19,095 nt of DNA from Agrocybe praecox (lineage: Eukaryota > Basidiomycota > Agaricomycetes > Agaricales > Agrocybaceae), in assembly GCA_964017145.1 (NCBI GenBank), contig CAXHKQ010000210.1, forward strand, positions 1-19,095, given 5' to 3'. The notes beneath the pieces were generated by a model. That model was not told where the DNA came from and searched no databases. It saw nothing but the letters and a program-made list of their open reading frames with translations. How positions within the stretch are numbered: position 1 is the first letter of the stretch; each line of letters starts with the position of its first letter. The position numbers and the translations under genes were made by a program. This document shows positions 1-8,465 of the stretch, piece after piece.

Positions 1-1036
1 TTGTCGTTGCCACAGAGCGCCGACCGAAATCAATTAATCGGCGTACAACAATATCGACGACCAGCCTAACATGGCTTTATATTATTTGATAGCACAACGC
101 GCGCGCAGCACGCCGATGAGAGCATATAATAATTACCATTACTAGTGCACGCGCGCGCGCTAATCGCATTTGAATTGCAATTCCTGATTAGTAGAAGCGA
201 GTGCGCGCGCATGCCGAATATTCAAACAAAATAACGATCAATTCTGTTGCATAATTATATTGGGATATTTGGGATGCACCTCGCTCGTTAGAACGCATAG
301 ATACTGTGAGTGTTTTGTGTGTGTGCGGTAATAACAAATTGGTGAAGTCGCCACCGCGCGAACGCGAACAAAAGGGGTGCAATCATAAGTTAATCGGCGT
401 CGCCGACGAGTGGTCGAGTGCAGCATGAGCACGCGCGTGCGCTTAATGCAACGTCACGCGACCCAACGACCACTATTAATATGTCCAAGCTGTTGCACCG
501 GTGTTCGCGCGACCGCACGATGGGCACGCGCCGCGCACATGTGTTTGTGGGTGCGATGTGCGATGTGTCCGGCGTAATGAGCCCTGGGTTCTGGGTCCTG
601 GCTGACAGGAACGGACATACTACACAAACACGACGGACATACGACATACGAATGTTGTGGTACGAATGCGTGCACAAGCGGCCGCAAAGTGTCATTTAAT
701 CGCGTCCCAACCGCAATATTATTGAGCGCTGTTGCACACACACTCACGCACGCACACATGCACACCCGCACACAGACACACGAAAAATACCCGCGATAAT
801 TGCGGTGTCCTTTCGACTCTAGTGAGTTATTGGCTGCGCATGACCTGAAACAATATCCGTTTGCGCCGGCGAATGTGTGCGACGAGTGTAATTGACTGTG
901 CGTGTGAGCTTGTGGCGGCCGAAAACTACGCCGGAACCCATCCGCTTGGAGGCCCGAAATTAATTCAGCATGAACCTTATTTGAGGCACAGCAGCAGCAC
1001 TAAAGCCATACAACTTACAACATTGAAACATACAAC
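1..1036. other. Intergenic DNA, CpG- and GCGC-rich, no gene recognised
   Basis: There are alternating CGCGCG and CA/TG tracts (for example 147-161, 735-780). The open frames on both strands overlap each other and are dominated by repeat-encoded Arg, Thr, His and Cys; none resembles a known family. I see no promoter or RNA gene that can be supported. Confidence 0.6.
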
Positions 1037-1576
1037 ACAGGGTGGAATCAACATGTAGGGACATCCGATTTTTTATTTTATGAAATTTATGGAGTATTTT
1101 TTCCATCGCTAATAACACGCGATCAAAAATTCCAACAATGCTTGCGAGGGAAATTCAATCTAAAAATTATGATTGTAATGTTATTCATAATTATGAATAA
1201 CATTACAATTATACCTTAATTGAATGCACTCGATCCTCGATAATACTCTATCCACGAATCCACAGCGACACCTGCAAAATTGGGCATGTCGAAAATGATC
1301 GAGCTTGTCTCCCAGCTATACTAATTAACCGATTTTTTCAATCGATGAAATTCGGTGTAGTCTGTAGTCGAGCCCTATATCACGAGAACTTTTGCGTGGA
1401 GCGTAGTTGAAATGGTAAGAGTCATGTTCGAAAATGTACAATTTGTTCCATTGAATACGTTATAGAAGCAACAATGGCAGATACATATTTAAAAATCCAC
1501 ATTTGTTTGTTCTCGCAATGGAAATAATGTACGAAAACGATACTCCACATATATGGATTTTGACGCCACACCCTGT
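1037..1576. mobile_element. Possible decayed MITE-like element with ACAGGGTG ends
   Basis: The left end ACAGGGTG (1037-1044) is matched by an inverted CACCCTGT at 1569-1576. Inside, TGGAGTAT occurs at about 1090-1097 and again inverted (ATACTCCA) on the right, at a different distance from the end. The interior is AT-rich against GC-rich flanks and holds a long palindrome. CAGGGTG next to TA on the right end is a shape seen in cut-and-paste elements, but the left flank is CA, there is no clean target duplication and no coding capacity. Similarity is short, so this is tentative. Confidence 0.35.
1172..1209. repeat. Perfect 38-bp AT-rich palindrome
   Basis: The 19-nt arm ATTGTAATGTTATTCATAA is followed immediately by its exact reverse complement, with no spacer. 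With one mismatched pair it extends to 1168-1213. This is far longer than expected by chance. Confidence 0.95.
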
Positions 1577-3735
1577 ATACCACTATACCGATCTAACCCT
1601 CACTAAAACACTAGCGTGCGTGCACACGCCGTTATCTAAATTGTGTGTGCTCAATTTGTAAAGATGCTTATCTGGACCGCACTGCTTGCCAGTTCTGACA
1701 GGAAAAAAACTCTTCGTATTTGATGGATGCGTTTCACAAATTTGGCGAACGGAATTCCTGTTCGACCGGTGTCCACGTCATCGAAGCTATACTAGAGAGA
1801 TGTAAAAAAAACCAGACACTGCTGCTGGTTGCTGGTGACCCAAGCGATAATCCCTCTTGGACAAATAACAAACAAACACTCCACGTCCAGCGACGAGCAT
1901 GTCAGCAGCAGCAGCAACAGCAGTAGCAGCAGCATAGCTATGCTGCGCATGCAGCGAGAGTGATGATCCGCACCAATTAGACTTATCAGCAGCTTTCGGC
2001 GGATGATGGTTTTTACGCGATCTCATGGGTTTGGTTTTTTCAGCAGTAGTAGAATGTGCCGTTATGTTTCGAGGGTTGACAACGTTGAATGTGCTGTTTG
2101 TTGCTCGGACATTAGTCGGGTGGGGTTGTTGAGCTCACATGTGAAAGTATTCGTCGCACAGCATCGCACATGCGACGCATGTTTTGACATCGATGCGCAT
2201 AACTTTTTCCATACATAGTCGAAGTGGGTCTCTCCCTGCCCGGCGATGTGTGTCTGATGATATGACCACGAAATTTGTATTCAAATGGATATGTGCGTCT
2301 GCGTCGGTATGCAAGTTGACTTGTTTTTTTTCGCCAGGTTTAATTAACTGTTCTCTCCCATTAGACGGTCTTCGCCCGGCGTCAATCACACGGAAAACTC
2401 CGGCGCCCGGCTGACATGTGCGCATACGCCACCCGATGATATGTGAACCCTTTTCAACGGTGCTCGCACACTGACTAATATGTTTTCGGAATAGTTATTT
2501 TTTGTGTGCCCAATCGGCTATGCTGACGACGGCATTGCGAGCAGCAGCATGATTGACGGATTCGCATTCGCACACAGGCAGGAAGACGTGTGTCTTGCTG
2601 CCGTCTATCCGAAGGGAGCCGTGTACTCGAAACTTGTTGTGTAGACTCGTCGTCGTGTCCAAAGATTAGACGTCGTGTCTGCGCAGCATCTGCTTATTTA
2701 ATTCAGAGAGACCAAGTTGTGAAAACGACGCAAGACCCGATTGAATATATTGAATCACGACGCGTCGTCGCATGATAACGCACATTTCGTGTCAACCCCC
2801 TCACATACACATACGCCGCACTTTCCCATACACATGCGATGATGATGCGCAACAGACCGCACGCACGCACACACGCATCGCATCGGCGCTCGGCGTTGGG
2901 AAAAATCTTGGCTGCTGCTGCGTGAACGAATTGCGCTCATCTCCCATCTCACGCACGCGAGGCCCGGGTGAAATGGGTCAAATAGGAAACGAATAAATTC
3001 CGGAAATAAATGCGATGGAAAAAGGTATGAGCTGCACTCGTGTGTGTACGTGTATGTGTGTAGATAAATTTCGTGAAATTGGTAAGCGATGCACTGCATG
3101 TAATAGTTGTAGTCTTCGTCGTCGTGACTAACCGGAGAAGAAACGATGGGAAACTGACGATGAAACTGCGCACAGAACATTGAGCGATATTCATGATCGT
3201 TTAATTATCAATCGAATCGCGCATTTCGTGCTCAATATTGGGCAGGGGTGTGAGCTCGTTTTATTCAACGTCGGCTTGTTACACTTTCAATCTCTCGTTT
3301 CGACAAATTTATGGTATTACCCGTGCAATTCGTTTGATAGTGCGGTTACAGTGTACATACATATACGGTTGTTTTTTTTCTGGCCCAAAGATCTGTGTGT
3401 GAGAACCTGAATGCAATTCGCACGCACGTTAACAGTCCAATATAAATTACGGTCGATTGTCCTGCTGGCCGAGTTGTTAATCACCCGTTTGAACGACCAT
3501 TACACAAATAAGACCGAATTTGTGTGATTTGGCACGCGCGTGAAGAACATTTATTACGTTCACTGACACACTGTCTCAGCGAGCCTAAAAAACTGAAATA
3601 ACCAGCTCGCGCTTTTCAACCCTTGTGGCCTAAAGTTAATCAAGCACTCTACCGTCACGGAAGACGGACGAGAAAAAAAATTCCAAGACGTCCACAGTCA
3701 ACTGAAAATGTAGGTAAAAGTAATATACCCCCGGT
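1577..3735. other. Intergenic DNA with no recognisable gene
   Basis: Mixed-composition sequence with a CAG run near 1903 and CA-rich patches near 2800-2880. The longest frame (minus strand, 2755-3180) is rich in His, Thr, Tyr and Cys from CA/TG repeats and overlaps other frames. I recognise no domain. Confidence 0.55.
1903..1933. repeat. Imperfect CAG trinucleotide repeat
   Basis: CAG units interrupted by CAA and TAG. It lies in noncoding DNA and would be length-variable. Confidence 0.85.
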
Positions 3736-3814
3736 ATGCAATTAGAAATTGTATTGTTGCATCATTGCACGCAACATTCTCATACACACAGACACACCAG
3801 CATACATGCACACA

Positions 3815-3829
3815 TGTGTGTGTGTGTGT
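3815..3829. repeat. TG microsatellite
   Basis: Uninterrupted TG alternation preceded by CA-rich sequence, making a CA/TG mirror. Confidence 0.85.
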
Positions 3830-4293
3830 ATGTCGCGCTTGCCGTCTGGTCTGCTGGTCGCCGGCGCTCTGGGGTCACACATCGACATCGTGTGCACACA
3901 AAGTGGCAGCATGTGCGTAAGATATTGTCACATATAATGCGAGCGTGCGTGTGCGTTCGCGTAATAATATCGTGCACATGGTGTCGTGCGTTCGCGTCGG
4001 CTCGCCGGTCGTGAAAAATCAACACCGGTGCGAGTCGGTGAGTCGGCGCGCGCACGATGCAGAATTCGAACAATAATATTGTCTTGGGTCTTGCGTCTTG
4101 CGTCGCGCGCAGCCCGAGATCCTTTGAACGAACGAACACGGCGAGCACACCATCTGAGCACCAAGAACCCAGAACACAAAAGGGGGATGAAGACGGTCCA
4201 AGCGACGAGCCAAGCGCCCCGTTCGTCCGTTCGTTCGGTGTGCGGTCTCGTGAGCGCGTGCGTGCGCTGGATTGTTCTTGAGTCACCGTTGCG

Positions 4294-4316
4294 ACGTCGT
4301 CGTCGTCGCCGTCGTT
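4294..4316. repeat. CGT trinucleotide run
   Basis: CGTCGT units with one CGC interruption at the edge of the AT-rich island. Confidence 0.85.
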
Positions 4317-4369
4317 GAGGTCTGAGCTGCCGTAGACAGCATAACATCAGACTAACTAAATGCACAATT

Positions 4370-5513
4370 CGATCGAGAGAGTATTTTCCTTAGTACAAAT
4401 ACCGTATTTCTTTCAGAAAATAGTGTTTTGTTATGAGGAACGTGAACGTATTATGCATACCAAATACATATCTTTCGAATTATGGAAGACATAGAATAAA
4501 TTGGAATTATAGATCACATTTGGACAAACGTATGGTGTGTTCCAACAGCCCTAAATCGGATTTAAATACGGCTTACAAACAAAGACATTTCAAAACGTTT
4601 CAAGAAGATCGTGAGCCCTGAATACGAAAAGCAAAATACAGATGATGATTTAAAAGAGGTGTGTAAACCACCCCTTGCTTGATTGATATTGACATGTTAA
4701 TGTTTATACTCCTGGTATGTATACTGTATACTGAAAGTAAAACCGCAGAAAATGCACAAAATCACACTTGGTTTTACATGGTAAAGTTGGGGAAAAATTT
4801 CATTAGTCGAGCTTTCGTTGCCAATGCGATGCGTTCAGTTTGATCAGCCGAGACACAAATCACACACCACATTCCACACATTGTTGCCCTTTGAAGACAT
4901 GGGTCGAATTCGATAGGCTGCCATCTGGCGGGCAACGGCTGCGAATGGCGACCGAGTGCCGTGTGGAACACATTTATTTTGTGTGTGCTTTTCACCGAGC
5001 TTCTCGCCAACCAACGGTTCGAAAACCGGATGGAAAAATATCCCTCGATAACGCGCCATCTATCAAAAGACGCGCACACGACTTGCTGCATAATTGTGCC
5101 AATATTACCGCCATCTATCAGACAACGCACTCATCGCGTATCGAGTTTGAAAAATTCAGCGCTGTGCTCTTCCGTTTAAAGCTATGGAATTTCGAAATCG
5201 GTTGTAAATTAGATTTGGAATATTAAAGCGCAACGGGGTAATTATTGCATGGGGACAATTTCAGCAACCTTTTCTTCAAAAACGGAGATATTTTACTTAT
5301 ATTAAATGTGTCTTAAATCTGATCGTATATGGCCGCTTACACAAACGTTATAGCTCTGAACAAGAACTAGAATGGACTTCATGTGTTATTTGCGGTCAAA
5401 TTTATCAATGAATTGAGCTAAGCTGTCCATATATAAAAGTAATTGAAATATGTTGATGAACGATAGTCTAAACTATTTCATCCCTTAGTTGAACATCCAT
5501 CTGCAAGATTTCT
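4370..5513. other. Intergenic AT-rich DNA left of the foldback element
   Basis: No recognisable gene. A short + strand frame at 4433-4621 has no family resemblance. A patch with three diverged GCCATCT-headed repeats lies at 4920-5137; the rest looks like old repeat or spacer DNA. Confidence 0.5.
4920..5137. repeat. Three diverged copies of a GCCATCT-headed motif
   Basis: GCCATCT occurs at 4920-4926, 5055-5061 and 5110-5116, all in the same orientation. Copies two and three share CGCCATCTATCA. Copies one and three share CAACG at the same distance (13 nt) from the motif start. The core resembles YY1/Pho (GCCAT) and CTCF-type insulator sites, but this is only a motif resemblance. Confidence 0.45.
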
Positions 5514-5645
5514 ACTTTTCTGATAGCCTTCAGCAATCTAAGAACGAATATGGACATAATTTTTTTTTTCATGGATTGATTTCCGACTTAGAGAATTTTC
5601 AATTCCGGAAATGATAAAATCGGTGTTTTGTGTACTTTTATAGTT
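5514..5645 (+). repeat. Left inverted arm of the foldback element
   Basis: It includes CAGCAATCTAAGAACGAATA, a T10 run, the TTTCCGACTTAGAGAA block and TTCCGGAAATGA, each mirrored in the right arm. It carries 6-7 extra bases (TTTTCA region) absent from the right copy. Confidence 0.85.
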
Positions 5646-5997
5646 CCATTTTTTCAAGATATTACCAAAACATACCTTAGTTTGAAAGCTAATAAGTTTG
5701 TCATTTCGCAAAAGTTTTTTATCACTTAGAGCAAATCTGAAAGAGCTTATAGTCGAATAGAAATTAAGAAAAAAAAAGTTTAATTTTTTCAAGTATTTCT
5801 AATTTTTAGCATTTTTTTAGCGTTTTTTTTGGGTAAAAAAATCATACAAAAAATTAAATTTTCATGTTTCTTCAGTCATTTGTGTCTCAACCACTATATT
5901 TAGAAGAATCTTCATTAGGCTAAACATGTTGACCATTCATCTGGCAATATTTTGTTAATACATTTTACGCCTGCATGTATGCTATAAATCGAGATAT

Positions 5998-6122
5998 AAC
6001 TATAAACGTACACCAAACACCGATTTTCTCATTTCCGGAATTTCTCTAAGTCGGAAATCAATCCATGAAAAAAAAATTATGTCTATATTCGTTCTTAGAT
6101 TGCTGAAGGCTATCAGAAAAGT
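5998..6122 (-). repeat. Right inverted arm of the foldback element
   Basis: Reverse complement of the left arm from AACTATAAA inward to GGCTATCAGAAAAGT at the outer end, with scattered substitutions. Confidence 0.85.
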
Positions 6123-7652
6123 TAGGTGAGAGCTCTCCCTTTTTGGGGCTGTTGTCTAGTGTTATAGAGGCCATGTTATTATTTCTTCGTTTCTTCTGAC
6201 TTTATTCGATTAGAGAAACAAAATTAAGCTGATTTTTTTATCCAACGCCAAATTGAGTCTTAGCAATATTCGAGAACGTGTGAAAATTGCCTCACTTTCT
6301 AAATCACGACAAAACATTTCCTCGAATTTTTAGAGATAAATTGTCTTTCGTTTTAATCTTTCCGGTTTGAAATCGGCTGTAAATTACAGTCGTGGGAGAT
6401 TTCCGTGCTTACTATACTCCGAATAATTGAAACGAATTAATACAAAATACTATGAACTGTCAAGTATAATTATCACAAATACATACCGAACAAGTCTGCA
6501 TAACACACTCAGCACACACACTCACGTAACACACACACACACAACACATATAAAGTCGAGCGCTACTGCTACCTACTCATCGTCAGCGTCGAACACAAAA
6601 CATAGTACAGGTATATGCTGAGGATTGCGTTCGGTCGTCGTCGGCCGACGGTCTCGTAATCGAGTCCAGGTGTTTCGGCGCAATCGACTGCAATGCAGCT
6701 CGAGCCATGCTTCTTGTGTCGTGCAATGCATTGCTGTGCCTTGTATGTAGTGCGCTCGTGTGTGTGTGTGGCGAAGAAGTTCACCTTTTGCCGCACGCGA
6801 GCTCGTTGCACGGTGGTTTGCTGCTTGCGGATTGGGCTACGCGCACCAGAATCGAGACACTTTTCGGGGTTTCGTTTGCGTTTGTGTGCGATTTGTCTTG
6901 GATTGTCGTGTGCGCGCATGAGCATGATTTGTGTTTGTGCCGTACCGCCGATCGTTTGTCGGTATTATTATTGTGCGTGCGTGAAGACGCGTGCGCATCG
7001 TGATTGGACTATACACACATTTTATGGGGGTTCTATAAGATCTATGTTGCGTCTGTTTACCTGCCAACGGCGATCGTTGGGTGTATTTGGACGAGATCTT
7101 TGGGCGAGCAGCTGTCGGCTGCTGCTTTTGTCTTGTGAGGATGACACTATAATACCAGAATGCTGATGTTGGCCCGAGATTGCGCTTGGAGTCCGAGTGC
7201 AATATGCAACCACCTACGATCAATATCATTCGATTCGATATCAGGAGATACATGCATGCAGCATGCACAGAAGCCAAACGCCGCATGCGTTTTTTCTGCT
7301 CTCCAAAACACTATGTTTATGTGTAACACATGTGCGTACTTCAGTAAGTAGTCTGTGAGATCGAATTGCGTCTGACCGTTCGAACAGAGTGTTCTCGAGA
7401 GATCAGCATCATTCGTTGAGACTTGTCGCATTCGTTGCACGATCGTCATCTATACTCATGTCGGATGCATACATTTTTTCCCTCCAAACACCCTGTTCGT
7501 TGTAATGTCTGCCAAAACAAAAATTATGCCAACAGCACACATGCACACCATGCAGACCGCATGAAGACCATGCATGCTCGATGGTGCATGCGGTTCGTGT
7601 TGTTTACCAGCCGCAAGCATGCATGCTTTTGCTCGTGTACCAGCGCCTTCGT
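6123..7652. other. Region upstream of the CycD promoter, no gene recognised
   Basis: AT-rich to about 6500, then increasingly GT- and CG-rich with an AC run (6529-6543), GTGTGTGTGTGGCG near 6760, and repeated CATGCATG words near 7250 and 7560-7625. Two overlapping + strand frames at 6693-7166 give Cys/Leu/Val-rich translations of GT repeats and are not credible genes. It may contain CycD regulatory DNA. Confidence 0.5.
6529..6543. repeat. AC microsatellite
   Basis: Uninterrupted AC alternation within a longer AC-rich patch (6502-6548). Confidence 0.85.
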
Positions 7653-7668
7653 ACTTCGTATACGAAGT
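7653..7668. repeat. Perfect 16-bp palindrome upstream of CycD
   Basis: ACTTCGTA followed directly by its reverse complement TACGAAGT, about 80 bp upstream of the inferred CycD start. It could bind a dimeric protein, but no factor is recognised. Confidence 0.6.
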
Positions 7669-7689
7669 GTATGCTCGGTTCGGTTCGGC

Positions 7690-7728
7690 GCTCGGCGATC
7701 GACGACGTCGGCGAGGTCGTCGCCGAGC
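7690..7728. repeat. GC-rich inverted repeat at -54 to -16 of the CycD start
   Basis: The left part GCTCGGCGATCGACGAC and the right part GTCGTCGCCGAGC pair except for four extra bases in the left arm. It sits directly upstream of the inferred initiator. It may melt into a cruciform or simply be a proximal promoter GC box region. Confidence 0.5.
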
Positions 7729-7741
7729 ACGATCGTGCCGC

Positions 7742-7776
7742 TCAGACGTCACTAGGACCTTCGACCGAACAGACGT
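7742..7776 (+). promoter_or_regulatory. CycD: CycD core promoter: Inr + MTE-like + DPE, TATA-less
   Basis: An initiator-like TCAGAC (7742-7747) places A+1 at 7744; it differs from the insect consensus TCAKTY at +3 only. A perfect AGACGT downstream promoter element lies at 7771-7776, which is +28 to +33, the register this element requires. The bases +18 to +29 match the motif-ten element consensus CSARCSSAACGS at 9 of 12 positions, including its CSSAAC core at +22 to +27. No TATA box is present near -30. GACGTCAC, a CRE-like half palindrome, overlaps the start. The exact spacing of three elements and the absence of ATG from here to the CycD start codon make this the best candidate start site. 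Transcription has not been shown. Confidence 0.6.
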
Positions 7777-7985
7777 GTGTGCGTGAATTTCCATTTTTCA
7801 TCCGTGCGCGTTTCTACGGCTTTTGTTGTCACAGTGAGGACGAATATTCTGGTAGTGAAAACGAAATCATCGATATTATTACAAAACAGTGCACGTGCCA
7901 GTGATCTCGAACTCATCCACGCTGTTTGGCGTCACCATCGTCAACATCGGCATACCGAAAAAGGATTATTGGAGACACCATCACC
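7744..7985 (+). other. CycD: CycD 5' untranslated leader (inferred, unspliced)
   Basis: It is 242 nt from the inferred start site to the initiator ATG. The stretch contains no ATG in any frame, whereas the sequence just upstream has many (several CATGCATG tracts near 7550-7630), so the boundary coincides with the promoter call. It becomes A/C-rich before the start codon. A further upstream noncoding exon is possible but no acceptor forces it. Confidence 0.5.
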
Positions 7986-8465
7986 ATGAACGCCGTCAAA
8001 CGTCAATCGACCTACGCACCGCTCAGCGACATCACCAACATCACCAACGGTAAAGCAACTGCTAGCACTAGCATTGCAATGGCTAGCACCAGCTCGAACT
8101 CAAGTTCGAGCAGTTCCAGCAGTTCCAGCTCCAGCAGCTCCGGCAGCTCCGGCATCAGCTCGGCCGGCAGCTCGACCTCTAGCTCGTCCAGCGCTGGCGC
8201 CGTTCTCGGCGACATCACTGCCCAACATCAGTCGGCCGCCACGGCCGCCGCCGCCGCCGATCCGCAGCCAGAGATGCACCAGCAGCCGCACATGTTCGAC
8301 TGCCAGCAGGCGGACATGGACCGAACGCTCGTGTCCGATCCGCGCATCATCGTCAATCTGTTGGCGACCGAGCGCGCCACGATGCCTACGTGCGATTACT
8401 TCAGGCACATTCAGCTGGAGATTCAGCCGTTCATGCGCAAGGTGGTGACGACGTGGATGTTGGAG
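7986..8465 (+). CDS. CycD: CycD coding exon 1 (residues 1-160)
   Basis: The start is the first ATG (7986) downstream of the inferred transcription start. It has A at -3 and the context ATCACC, good for insect initiation; the frame stays open further upstream only through a non-ATG TTG. Residues 1-102 are extension: basic NAVKR start, APLSDITN (11-18), a Ser tract (36-68), AVLGDITA (72-79), an Ala tract (84-91) and a Gln/His/Met stretch. Residues 103-160 carry MFDCQQ, then the first cyclin-box helices from VSDPR (116). The exon ends at a GTATGA donor (8466) in phase 0, right after WMLE. Reading through would add only Val and a stop. An initiator at M103 (8292) would give a conventional D-cyclin length, so internal initiation cannot be excluded. 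Confidence 0.93.

Larger units (their letters stand above)
3736..4369. other. GC-rich intergenic block with TG and CGT repeats
   Basis: It contains a TG run (3815-3829), repeated GAACGAACG and CGTGCG words, and a CGT/CGC run (4294-4316). Overlapping frames on both strands are simple-repeat translations. CpG density suggests a promoter-like or unmethylated stretch, but no core promoter was found. Confidence 0.5.
5514..6122. mobile_element. Foldback/MITE-type nonautonomous element
   Basis: Two long inverted arms (5514-5645 and 5998-6122) flank a 352-bp AT-rich centre with no coding capacity. The arms begin and end with ACTTTTCTGATAGCC and its complement. They are nearly identical apart from a few substitutions, a 6-7 nt indel near 5596 and a changed T-run length. 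Outside 5514 and 6122 the pairing stops abruptly, as expected for element ends. A TA or TNA target duplication is possible (CTA left, TTA right) but not clean. Superfamily cannot be assigned. Confidence 0.8.

Noticed and set aside
3780..4365. Long minus-strand frames of 168 and 145 codons
   Set aside because: Two overlapping frames on the same strand, both Arg/Thr/His-rich translations of CA/CG repeats, with no recognisable domain or promoter.
5014..5029. ACGGTTCGAAAACCGG as a tRNA T-arm (B box)
   Set aside because: The B box consensus GGTTCGANTCC is broken and there is no upstream A box or cloverleaf.
6693..7166. Cys/Leu/Val-rich + strand frame that resembles a secreted protein
   Set aside because: The composition follows from GT/TGC repeats, another frame in the same DNA looks equally 'hydrophobic', and there is no family resemblance.
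7653..7668. ACTTCGTATACGAAGT looks like loxP arms
   Set aside because: It lacks the 8-bp asymmetric spacer and the outer bases of a lox site. It is a plain palindrome in insect intergenic DNA and nothing around it suggests an engineered insert.
7926..7985. Upstream extension of the CycD frame from a TTG
   Set aside because: TTG is not a credible eukaryotic start here. The first ATG, at 7986, has good context.
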